Of a stretch of DNA of 64,000 nt, positions 1 to 7,792 are shown piece by piece; position 1 is the first letter of the stretch, and each line of letters starts with the position of its first letter. The translations under genes and the position numbers were made by a program. The notes beneath the pieces are model-generated. The model had not been told where the DNA came from. It saw only the letters and a list, made by a program, of their open reading frames with translations, and ran no database searches. This DNA is from Pseudomonas ceruminis (GTDB lineage Bacteria > Pseudomonadota > Gammaproteobacteria > Pseudomonadales > Pseudomonadaceae): the NCBI RefSeq assembly GCF_021602025.1, contig NZ_BQHW01000004.1, positions 186,001-250,000 of the forward strand. Direction: 5' to 3'.

Positions 1-9
1 TGGCTGGAC

Positions 10-26
10 GGGCCGCACTGCGGCCC
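10..26. terminator. Hairpin after the PhoX-type gene
   Basis: A perfect 7-bp stem (GGGCCGC / GCGGCCC) with a 3-base loop lies just past the stop codon of the minus-strand phosphatase gene. No run of T follows on the minus strand, so termination is inferred from position and stem strength only. Confidence 0.4.
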
Positions 27-38
27 TGGTGAAGTGGA

Positions 39-2102
39 TCAGACTGTGCCGATCTCGCCCCCATCATCACGCTGGATCACCACCGTCGAAGCCCGCGGGC
101 GCAGCGTAGTCCCCGCCGGGGTCACCTCGGTGGCCTTGTCGGTATACGGCCAGTTATCCGGGTGCTGGATATTGACGAAGATCGACTTGTTGTCCGGCGT
201 GAAAGTAATCCCGGTCACTTCGCAGCCGTTCGGCCCAACGAAGAAGCGGCGCAGGTCCACCTGGTTCTGCGCATTGATCGGCACCTGTTTACCTGTAGCG
301 TCCACCAGGTCGGTAGGAATCACCGCCAGCAACTGGTCATTGGTGTAATCGGTGAGGGTGGTTTCGCCGTTGTCGGTCTCGAACCACAGCACGCCGCGGC
401 TATCGAAGCTCATGCCATCGGGACTGGCGAACTGGTTGAGTTCGGTCAGGCCCGAGCGGTTGATGTCAGCGGTACCGGCAGCATTGGCGCCAAACACGAA
501 GATGTCCCAGGTGAAACTCAACTGGTCGTCACTGTCGTGCCAGCGAATGATGTGGCCGTGGCGGTTAGGGCCGCGCGGGTTGGCAGCGTCGACCTTGTCC
601 GGGGTACGTGCGCTGTTGTTGGTCAGGGTCAGGTAGGCATCGCCATTGAGCGGGTTGACCGCTGTCCATTCCGGACGGTCCATCGGCGTTGCCCCCACGG
701 CATCGCCCGCGCCCCGGGTGTTGAGGATGATGCCCGCCAGGTCACCGTACAGTGCACCCAAGGTGCTGCCGGCCTTGGTGGCTGTGGCGACGTCGAGCAG
801 CAGCCACACACCGGTGCCGTCGGCGTTGAAGCGGGCCACATAGAGCTTGCCCTGGTCCAGGTACTTGGCGCCGGTGGCCAGGCGGTCGGCCGGGTTGGCG
901 TCGGCGGCGTCCCACACGGCGGTGGAAACGAACTTGTACAGGTATTCGTTGTTGGAGTCGTCACCCATGTACCAGACCAGTGGCTTGCCTGCCACCGGCA
1001 GGCCCGGGCAGCACCCTTCGTGGCGGAAGCGGCCCAGTGCGGTGCGCTTGGTGGCCAGCGTACTGCTGTTGTAGGGGTCGATTTCGACGATGTAGCCGTA
1101 GGTGCTGGCTTCGTTACGGTAGTCGTCGGTGGCGCTGGCGCCCTTGGGCGTGACGTCGAAACGGGCGAATTCGCCATCGACCTCGGTGCTGTCTGCGGCG
1201 GCACTTTCCCATTTGTACTGGCCGCTGGAGGTGCCGACGCCGATGCGGCGCTGGTCTTCAGGGCGCGTGCCCTTGTTGACGAAGATGCCGGGCCAGTTCT
1301 CTTCGCAGGTCAGGTAGGTGCCCCACGGGGTATAGCCATTGCCGCAGTTGTTGTTGGTGCCACGGCAATGGGTACCGTCGGCCGAGTACTTGGTCTTGAC
1401 GTGGTCGGTGCCGCGCAGCGGCCCGGTGATTTCCATGCGCGAGGCGGTGGTGAAGCGGCGGTTGAGCGGGTCGTTGTCGACTACCTGCCAACGGCCGTTG
1501 ACCTTCTGCAGGCGCACCACACCGGCACCGTGGGCGTTTATTTCCTTGCGGACTTCCTCGGCTGGGCGCTTGCCGTTGGCGTCGGTCGTCGGGCCTTTGG
1601 GGTGCAGTGCGGCGGTGTCGATGTATTCGAAGTTGATGGCCAAAAGGCCGTCTTCGGAGCTGCCATTGATCGGGAAGAAGTGCATGCCGTCATGGTGCAT
1701 ACCCATGGCATTGGCCTGGTCGGTCGAGGTGTTGCTGCCGTCTGCCTTCCACGGGTTGGCGTTGCTATTGAGGGGTGTACCCCAGGGTGCCAGCACGTAG
1801 GCACTGTACCCGGCGGCGACCACGCAGGCATCGGTGCGCGAGCCTGGGATGGACTGGAAACCCAGCGCCAGTTTCGGCACTTGCGGTTCGGTGACTGGCG
1901 GCTCGGTGACCGGATTGTCATGGTGAGACCCGCCGCCACTGTCGAAGCAGCCGGTCAGGCCAGTACCGGCAATCATCGCGATAGCGGCGCCAAGGCTGCC
2001 ACGCATCACGCTACGGCGGCTCAGGTAAGCGTCCATGACGCTGGCCATCGGCAGGTTGCCGCTGTGGTTGCGGTCCAGGTTGTCGCCGGTTTCTCGACTC
2101 AT
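39..2102 (-). CDS. PhoX-family alkaline phosphatase, predicted Tat lipoprotein
   Basis: This 687-residue protein belongs to the PhoX / DUF839 family, calcium- and iron-dependent phosphatases that release phosphate from organic esters outside the cytoplasm. Seen: a twin-arginine stretch (SRRSVMRG, about residues 28-35), a hydrophobic segment, then a lipobox-like LTGC and a Gly/Ser/His-rich linker. The body carries the PhoX-like segments HHDGMH, TCEENWPG, RHEGCCPG and YMGDDSNNEYLYKF. AAGGA lies 8 bases before the ATG. It diverges from the T2SS operon, and xcp-linked phosphatases (UxpA, UxpB) are known T2SS substrates in P. putida; I cannot say with certainty which name applies here. Inference: exported by Tat, possibly lipidated, then moved to the surface by the adjacent secreton. 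The family is clear; the final location is not. Confidence 0.93.
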   Translation of the reverse strand: MSRETGDNLDRNHSGNLPMASVMDAYLSRRSVMRGSLGAAIAMIAGTGLTGCFDSGGGSHHDNPVTEPPVTEPQVPKLALGFQSIPGSRTDACVVAAGYSAYVLAPWGTPLNSNANPWKADGSNTSTDQANAMGMHHDGMHFFPINGSSEDGLLAINFEYIDTAALHPKGPTTDANGKRPAEEVRKEINAHGAGVVRLQKVNGRWQVVDNDPLNRRFTTASRMEITGPLRGTDHVKTKYSADGTHCRGTNNNCGNGYTPWGTYLTCEENWPGIFVNKGTRPEDQRRIGVGTSSGQYKWESAAADSTEVDGEFARFDVTPKGASATDDYRNEASTYGYIVEIDPYNSSTLATKRTALGRFRHEGCCPGLPVAGKPLVWYMGDDSNNEYLYKFVSTAVWDAADANPADRLATGAKYLDQGKLYVARFNADGTGVWLLLDVATATKAGSTLGALYGDLAGIILNTRGAGDAVGATPMDRPEWTAVNPLNGDAYLTLTNNSARTPDKVDAANPRGPNRHGHIIRWHDSDDQLSFTWDIFVFGANAAGTADINRSGLTELNQFASPDGMSFDSRGVLWFETDNGETTLTDYTNDQLLAVIPTDLVDATGKQVPINAQNQVDLRRFFVGPNGCEVTGITFTPDNKSIFVNIQHPDNWPYTDKATEVTPAGTTLRPRASTVVIQRDDGGEIGTV

Positions 2103-2252
2103 CAGGGTGTCCTTGTAGTGGCTGAGTTAGAGGAACCCGCGACTTTAGAGCGCAAGTATGATGATTCATTGGCAGAAATATTAACGGGGCTTTAAAACTG
2201 TAAGTTCTTACGACTGTGAGCGACAGATCAATTTGGAATTGTTGTCCGATTT

Positions 2253-2270
2253 TTGCCATTAAACTGTCAT
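2253..2270 (+). promoter_or_regulatory. Pho box (PhoB operator) upstream of the T2SS operon
   Basis: TTGCCAT-TAAA-CTGTCAT matches the PhoB operator (two CTGTCAT half-sites 11 bp apart) at 12 of 14 informative positions; the downstream half-site is perfect. A weaker third half-site (TTGTCCG, 2242-2248) sits in the same 11-bp register. The box ends 55 bp before the preferred ATG at 2326, which suits a PhoB-activated promoter with a short leader. It should drive the whole secretion operon and might also act on the divergent phosphatase gene. Confidence 0.75.
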
Positions 2271-2325
2271 GCGAACGCCGCAACATCCGGGGCCCAACAG
2301 AACTCGGATAAGGATGGCGGGCCCG

Positions 2326-3966
2326 ATGGCAAGCAGTGTGCACAGGCGCGAAGTGATCAGCTGGATGGGTGTCGGTGCGTTGGCACCGTTGCTCGGCGCC
2401 TGTTCTGCCCTGCCGGGCCAGCAAGGCGCCGATGCCAACGTGGACCTGCTCTACGTGGCCGACACCCTCGATGCACGCCAACCCGGCCTGCCGGTGGTAC
2501 CGGCCACCCGCCTGGGGCCGGTCAGCCACCTGGGACGGGCGCCGTGGATGACCGGCGCCAATGCCAGCCTGGCCCACCCGCAACTGGCGCCTCTGCTCGA
2601 TGCGAATCAGGCCGCCGGCGTGCAATCGGGTGGGTATGCCGTGCTCGCCGCATTGCTGGCGCAACTGCGCAGCGAGGCCGGGGCGGGCAACAGCCTCACT
2701 TTGGAGAATGGCCAGGGCTGGAATGGCAGTGGCCTGGCTTACCTGACCCAGGGCGAAAGCGGTGTGCAGGGCAGCCAGTTGCTGGGCAGTGAGGCGCGGG
2801 TCAGCAGCGATGAGCGGGTGCTTTGGCCGCAGCGAAGCGCAGGGCTCTATCGTCAGTCTTCTTCCATTACCCTCGGCGCCGGGCTCGCCGACGAACAGCG
2901 CAAGGCATTGGGCCTTGAGCCCCTGAAAGTCTTCGCGCGTGGCGGCATGCGCATTGCCGTGGTCGGCGTCACCGATCCCTACGCACAGGATCAGAAAGCC
3001 TCCCTCAAACAGTGGTACCAGTCGCTGCTGCCCACTTTTGCCCAGGCGCGTCGCGAGGCCGATCTGGTGGTGGCGCTGGCGGATGTCGGTACCGGGCCGG
3101 GGTTGTGGTTGGCCGAACGGGTGCCGGAAATCGACCTGTTGCTCTGTGCCCGTGGCCAGGACCTGTGGCCTACGCCCGTGTACGCCACGCAACCCAGTGG
3201 CCGCCGTGTGCCGGTAGTGTTTGCCGGTTGCCGTGCCAGCGGTGCGTTTCGCCTGCGTTGCCAGCGCATGGCAGGGCAATGGCAATTCGAGGGGCGCTTC
3301 TTTGCCGCTTTCCCCCAGCAACTTTCACCTGCCGCACAGGCACGTGCCCGCCAGTTGCAGGCCGAGTTGCAACGCCAGCGAGCCGGCCACGCGGCGTGGC
3401 TGGACCAGCCCCTGGCGCGCGCCCCGCAGGCGCTGTGGCGCCGTGACACCCGCGGCGGCAGTTGGGACCGCCTGTTGCATCAGGCCTTGGCCGACGACAG
3501 CAGCATGCCAGTGCTGTTACCGGGCCTGCGCTACGACTACCCATTGGCTGCCGGCGAGGCCATTACCCGCGAGCACCTGATCAGCCTGACCGGCAGTTAC
3601 CCGGCGCCGGTGGTGGAGGCGCCGGCCCGACAGGTCGAACAGGTGCTGGAAAACGCAGCGGAGCAACTGTTCGGCGACCCGTTGCTGCTGGACAACAGCC
3701 AGGACCTGCCGCGCTGGCAGAGCCAGGCCTGGCGGGTCAGCTACAGCCCTCAAGGCAAGCGAATCTCAGGCCTCGACCCGGTGCAGGGCCTGTGCCGCAC
3801 CTTTGGCCTACAGTTCGAGGCCCAGGCCGGTGAACCCTTGTGGCAACGTCTCGAGGCCTGGTTGGCGCGGCAAACGTCGGGCTGGCAACTGGCGGCGCTG
3901 CAGCTGCCCGAAGTGCGCTACGTGCAAGGCCATCCCGGCTGGCATCCACGTCAGGTGCCAGCGTGA
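2326..3966 (+). CDS. SoxB/5'-nucleotidase-like protein with lost metal-site motifs, predicted Tat lipoprotein
   Basis: The fold looks like the 5'-nucleotidase/SoxB family: a GWNGSGLAYLTQGE segment resembles the SoxB GDTWQGSGT region, and the C-terminal third (GEAITREHLISL...GKRISGL) resembles the nucleotidase C-terminal domain. The metal-binding motifs are all altered: the N-terminal ND-x-H is ADTL, the GGD aspartate is Gln, the GNHE motif is not recognisable, and GHTH is ARGQ. It is therefore probably not a normal metallophosphatase. The N-terminus has HRREV followed by a hydrophobic stretch and lipobox LGAC, suggesting a Tat lipoprotein. An ATG at 2269 overlaps the Pho box; the ATG at 2326 has AAGGA 11 bases upstream and is preferred. 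The gene overlaps gspC by four bases and heads the T2SS operon, so it is a likely secreton substrate or accessory factor (546 aa). Confidence 0.8.
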   Translation: MASSVHRREVISWMGVGALAPLLGACSALPGQQGADANVDLLYVADTLDARQPGLPVVPATRLGPVSHLGRAPWMTGANASLAHPQLAPLLDANQAAGVQSGGYAVLAALLAQLRSEAGAGNSLTLENGQGWNGSGLAYLTQGESGVQGSQLLGSEARVSSDERVLWPQRSAGLYRQSSSITLGAGLADEQRKALGLEPLKVFARGGMRIAVVGVTDPYAQDQKASLKQWYQSLLPTFAQARREADLVVALADVGTGPGLWLAERVPEIDLLLCARGQDLWPTPVYATQPSGRRVPVVFAGCRASGAFRLRCQRMAGQWQFEGRFFAAFPQQLSPAAQARARQLQAELQRQRAGHAAWLDQPLARAPQALWRRDTRGGSWDRLLHQALADDSSMPVLLPGLRYDYPLAAGEAITREHLISLTGSYPAPVVEAPARQVEQVLENAAEQLFGDPLLLDNSQDLPRWQSQAWRVSYSPQGKRISGLDPVQGLCRTFGLQFEAQAGEPLWQRLEAWLARQTSGWQLAALQLPEVRYVQGHPGWHPRQVPA

Positions 3967-4388
3967 GCAGGGCCAGCCGCCTGCTTACCGCCGGCCTGCT
4001 CACGCTGGTCGGCTGGCTGGCTGCCCAGTGCGTGTTGCAACTGGGGCGTGAGCCGCAGCCGGCACGCTCACCGGTGACCACGCAGACGCCGCTGCCGGGG
4101 CTGATGATCGGCCACTGGCAGGCGCCCCTCGACGCGACGGCGATCGCGCTCACTCGCCTGCCGCTGCAGTACCTCGGCGGCCTCAAGGCCGAGCCGTTGT
4201 CAGCCAGTGTGGTGGTGCTGCGCTATGGCCAGCAGGTACGCACCCTGGGCCGTGGGCAACGCCTGGCCCCAGGGATCGTGTTACAGGACATCGATGCCGA
4301 TGGCCTGATTTTCGACAACCAGGGGCGGCGCGAACGCCTGCCCTGGCCGCCACGCCCCGCCGTGACCGGCTTCAAGCGGCAAGGATGA
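3963..4388 (+). CDS. gspC: Type II secretion protein GspC (XcpP-like), short form
   Basis: GspC is the inner-membrane clamp that links the secretin to the assembly platform and helps choose substrates. This 141-residue product has one N-terminal membrane segment (about residues 7-27) and an HR domain (about 55-130, with LGGLKAEPLSASVVVLRYG and the IDADGLIFDNQG hairpin). It ends after the HR region, without the C-terminal PDZ or coiled-coil domain of longer GspC proteins. The start is a GTG that overlaps the previous stop codon (GTGA), pointing to translational coupling. The small size and position directly before gspD make the assignment firm although sequence similarity in this family is low. 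Confidence 0.85.
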   Translation: MSRASRLLTAGLLTLVGWLAAQCVLQLGREPQPARSPVTTQTPLPGLMIGHWQAPLDATAIALTRLPLQYLGGLKAEPLSASVVVLRYGQQVRTLGRGQRLAPGIVLQDIDADGLIFDNQGRRERLPWPPRPAVTGFKRQG

Positions 4389-4391
4389 ACG

Positions 4392-6341
4392 ATGCCTGTC
4401 AGATACTGCGTGGCCGCTGCCTTGAGCCTGGCCCTTTGCGTGGCCTGGGCAGAAGAGCCCGAAACCTTCGATGACAACGGTACCCCGGTGTACGAGGTGA
4501 ACTTTGTCGACACCGATCTGGGCGAGTTCATCGACAGCGTGTCGCGCATCACCGGCACCACCTTCATCGTCGACCCACGGGTGAAGGGCAAGGTCACGGT
4601 ACGCACGGTTGACCGGCATGACGCCGAGGCCATCTACGATATCTTTCTGGCCCAACTGCGCGCCCAAGGCTACGCCGCAGTGGACCTGCCCAATGGCAGC
4701 GTGAAGATCGTCCCCGACCAGGCGGCGCGCCTGGAGCCGGTGCCGGTGGAAGCTGCCGGCAAACAGAGTGCGGGCAGTGATGGTGTGGCCACGCGGGTGT
4801 TCAATGTGCGCAATGCAGCCAGCGAACAGATGCTTGGCATTCTCAAACCGCTGATCGACCCACGGGTGGGTGTGATCACGCCCTATCCTGCGGCCAACCT
4901 GCTGGTGGTCACCGACTGGCGGAGTAACCTGGAGCGCATCGACAGCTTGTTGCGCCAGCTCGACCAGTTCAGTGACGAGCCGCTGCAGGTCATGCCCCTG
5001 CGCCACGCCAGCGCAGCCGACACCGCGCAGATGCTGACCCGGTTGCTGGCCCGCGAGCAGGGCGCCGACAGCACCCAGGTCGTTGCCGACCCGCGCAGCA
5101 ACGCCTTGCTGGTGCGAGGCAGCACCGACCGCGTCCGGGCGTTGCTGGCTCAGCTCGACCGGCCTAGCGATACCGCGCACACCAGCAACACCCAGGTGAT
5201 GTACCTGCGCCATGCCAATGCCAGCGAAGTGGTCAAGGTGCTGCGCGGGCTGAGCCAGGAAGGGGCCGTGGCCAGCGCAGGCGCGGGGCAAGGGGAGGGC
5301 AAGGACACGCCGGTAGTAGCCGCCAGCGACTCGGGCATACGCCTGGAATACGAGGAAGGCACCAACGCTGTGGTCATGGTCGGCCCGGACAGCCAACTGG
5401 CGGCGTACCGCTCCATTGTCGAACAGCTCGACATCCGTCGCGCCCAGGTGGTGGTCGAAGCGATCATCGCCGAAGTATCCGATAGCCAGGCCCAGGAGCT
5501 GGGCGTGCAGTGGCTGTTTGCCGATGAGAAGTTCGGTGGGGGCATCGTCAACTTCGGCAACAACGGGGTGAACATCGGCAACATCGCCGGCGCAGCCGCC
5601 AGTGGCGACAATGAGGGCCTGGGCAAGTTGCTCTCGGCCACCACGGGTGCCACCGTGGGGGTCGGCCACTTCGGCGGCGGCTTCAACTTCGCCATGCTGA
5701 TCAATGCGCTCAAGGGCAAGAGCGGGTTTAACCTGCTGTCCACGCCCACCCTGTTGACCCTGGACAACGCCGAGGCGTCGATCCTGGTCGGCCAGGAGGT
5801 GCCCTTTGTCACCGGCTCGGTGACCCAGAACAACGCCAACCCGTACCAGACCATCGAGCGCAAGGAAGTCGGGGTCAAGCTGCGCATCAAGCCGCAGATC
5901 AACATCGACAACAGCGTACGCCTGGACATCGTCCAGGAAGTTTCGTCGATCGCCGACTCCAGTGCCGCCAGCGACGTGATCACCAACAAGCGCGAAATCA
6001 AGACCAAGGTCATGGTCGAGGACAACGGTCTGGTCATCCTTGGCGGGTTGATCAGTGATGAGCTGAGTACCAGCAACCAACGTGTGCCGTTCCTGGGAGA
6101 TGTCCCGGGCCTGGGCCGGCTGTTTCGCTCCGACGCCAGCAAGCACACCAAACAGAACCTGATGGTGTTCATTCGCCCGCGCATCCTGCGGGATGGGCCG
6201 AGCCTGGCGGGCCTGAGCGAAGACAAGTACCGCACGCTGCAGCAGACCACGCCACTCAAGCTGCCAGGCCTGGCCGAGGGTGGCCAGTTGCTGCGGGTGT
6301 TTCCGGCCAGCCGTGCGCGGCTTGAAGGCGGTGACTGGTGA
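4392..6341 (+). CDS. gspD: Type II secretion outer-membrane secretin GspD (XcpQ-like)
   Basis: GspD forms the multimeric outer-membrane channel through which folded substrates leave the cell. The 649-residue protein has a signal peptide (cleavage likely after CVAWA), an N0 domain beginning near VYEVNFVDTDLGEFIDSV, repeated N1-N3 domains (about residues 130-345), and the C-terminal secretin core with LLSTPTLLTLDNAEASILVG, VPFVTGSVT and the closing VPFLGDVPGLGRLFR segment. The Cys in the signal region (LALC) is not a convincing lipobox, so this is not an obvious self-piloting lipo-secretin; no pilotin gene is seen nearby. It starts three bases after gspC. Confidence 0.97.
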   Translation: MPVRYCVAAALSLALCVAWAEEPETFDDNGTPVYEVNFVDTDLGEFIDSVSRITGTTFIVDPRVKGKVTVRTVDRHDAEAIYDIFLAQLRAQGYAAVDLPNGSVKIVPDQAARLEPVPVEAAGKQSAGSDGVATRVFNVRNAASEQMLGILKPLIDPRVGVITPYPAANLLVVTDWRSNLERIDSLLRQLDQFSDEPLQVMPLRHASAADTAQMLTRLLAREQGADSTQVVADPRSNALLVRGSTDRVRALLAQLDRPSDTAHTSNTQVMYLRHANASEVVKVLRGLSQEGAVASAGAGQGEGKDTPVVAASDSGIRLEYEEGTNAVVMVGPDSQLAAYRSIVEQLDIRRAQVVVEAIIAEVSDSQAQELGVQWLFADEKFGGGIVNFGNNGVNIGNIAGAAASGDNEGLGKLLSATTGATVGVGHFGGGFNFAMLINALKGKSGFNLLSTPTLLTLDNAEASILVGQEVPFVTGSVTQNNANPYQTIERKEVGVKLRIKPQINIDNSVRLDIVQEVSSIADSSAASDVITNKREIKTKVMVEDNGLVILGGLISDELSTSNQRVPFLGDVPGLGRLFRSDASKHTKQNLMVFIRPRILRDGPSLAGLSEDKYRTLQQTTPLKLPGLAEGGQLLRVFPASRARLEGGDW

Positions 6342-7789
6342 TGCTGCCCTACCGCTTGGCGCGCCAGGCCGGGTTGGCCATGGCTCCGGCAGAGGTTGGC
6401 TGGCAGCTGTGGCTGCGCCGCGATGCCGACAGTGACCAGGTGCAGGAACTGCTGCGGGTGCATGGCTGCCCGGCGGCGCTGGAATATCTGGAGCCGGCAG
6501 CGTTCGACGAGCGCCTTGGCCAGTTGTATCAGGCAGGCGCGGCGGCCAACGAAGCGCTGATCGAAGGCATCGGCGAGCAGGTTGATCTGGCCAGCCTGAT
6601 GAGCGAGATGCCGCGCATCGAGGATCTGCTCGAAAGCGATGATGAAGCCCCCGTGATCCGCCTGATCAACGGCTTGTTTGGCCAGGCCTTGCGCCTGCGC
6701 GCCTCGGACATCCATATCGAAACCTTCGAGCAGAGCCTGGTGGTGCGCCTGCGCGTCGATGGCCATCTGCGCGAGGTGCTGCGCCCACCGCGGGCGCTGT
6801 CGGCGATGCTGGTGTCGCGGATCAAAGTCATGGCGCGCCTGGACATCGCAGAAAAACGCCAGCCCCAGGACGGTCGCATCACCTTGCGAGCGGCCGGGCG
6901 TGAAGTGGATGTTCGGGTTTCGACCTTGCCCGGGATCTACGGTGAGCGTGTGGTGATGCGGGTGCTCGACAAGCAGGCCAGCCTGCTGGCGCTGGATAAT
7001 CTGGGCATGCCCGCCGCTGTGCTGCAGGCCCTGCGCCGTTGCCTGGCGCGGCCCAATGGCATCGTGCTGTCCACCGGACCCACTGGCTCGGGCAAGACCA
7101 CCACCTTGTACGCCAGCCTGAACAGCCTCAACGACGGCAGCCGCAACATCCTCACCGTCGAAGACCCGGTGGAATATGCCATCGCCGGTATCGGCCAGAC
7201 TGCCATCAACCCCCGCGCCGGCCTCACCTTCGCCAGTGGCCTGCGCGCGATCCTGCGCCAGGACCCCGACGTGATCATGCTCGGCGAGATCCGCGACCAG
7301 GAAACCGCGCAGATCGCCGTGCAGGCCAGCCTCACTGGCCACTTGGTGCTGTCGACGCTGCATACCAACAGTGCGGTAGGCGCGGTAACCCGTTTGCGCG
7401 ACATGGGCGTCGAGCCCTTTCTGATCGCATCGTGCCTGCGTGGCGTGCTGGCCCAGCGCCTGGTGCGGCGCCTGTGCACTTGCGCCGTGGCCCAGCCACT
7501 GCAGCCGGCCGAACGTGCCCTGTGGCCGGAGTTGGCGGCACTGGGCAGCAGCTATCACGCTGTGGGCTGCGACCAGTGCCAGGGCAGTGGCTATGTGGGG
7601 CGCCTGGGCCTGTACGAATTCATCGAGCTGGATGCCGGCCTGGTCGCCTTGTTGTACAACGGCGCCAGCGAGCTGGCCATGCAGGATTACCTGGCCGAGC
7701 GCCGCCAGAGCCTGGTGGCGATGGCCAGTGACTGCCTGGCCCGGGGCGAAACCAGCCTGGCCGAAGTGCTGCGTGTGGTGCAGGGCTGA
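6341..7789 (+). CDS. gspE: Type II secretion ATPase GspE (XcpR-like)
   Basis: GspE is the cytoplasmic hexameric ATPase that powers pseudopilus assembly. Seen: Walker A GPTGSGKTT (about residue 246), Asp box, Walker B LGEIRDQETAQIA, and a His box TGHLVLSTLHTN. A C-terminal cysteine cluster is present as LCTC...CDQCQGSGY: the second pair has the usual CxxC spacing, the first is CxC instead of CxxC. The ATG at 6341 shares its first base with the gspD stop (TGATG); a GTG at 6338 would add one residue. At 482 residues it is close to typical family length. Confidence 0.96.
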   Translation: MLPYRLARQAGLAMAPAEVGWQLWLRRDADSDQVQELLRVHGCPAALEYLEPAAFDERLGQLYQAGAAANEALIEGIGEQVDLASLMSEMPRIEDLLESDDEAPVIRLINGLFGQALRLRASDIHIETFEQSLVVRLRVDGHLREVLRPPRALSAMLVSRIKVMARLDIAEKRQPQDGRITLRAAGREVDVRVSTLPGIYGERVVMRVLDKQASLLALDNLGMPAAVLQALRRCLARPNGIVLSTGPTGSGKTTTLYASLNSLNDGSRNILTVEDPVEYAIAGIGQTAINPRAGLTFASGLRAILRQDPDVIMLGEIRDQETAQIAVQASLTGHLVLSTLHTNSAVGAVTRLRDMGVEPFLIASCLRGVLAQRLVRRLCTCAVAQPLQPAERALWPELAALGSSYHAVGCDQCQGSGYVGRLGLYEFIELDAGLVALLYNGASELAMQDYLAERRQSLVAMASDCLARGETSLAEVLRVVQG

Positions 7790-7792
7790 CCT

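Noticed and set aside
162-2195. A 677-codon open frame opposite the PhoX-type phosphatase gene
   Set aside because: It mirrors a gene with clear family motifs and itself shows no domain; long antisense frames are common at this GC content.
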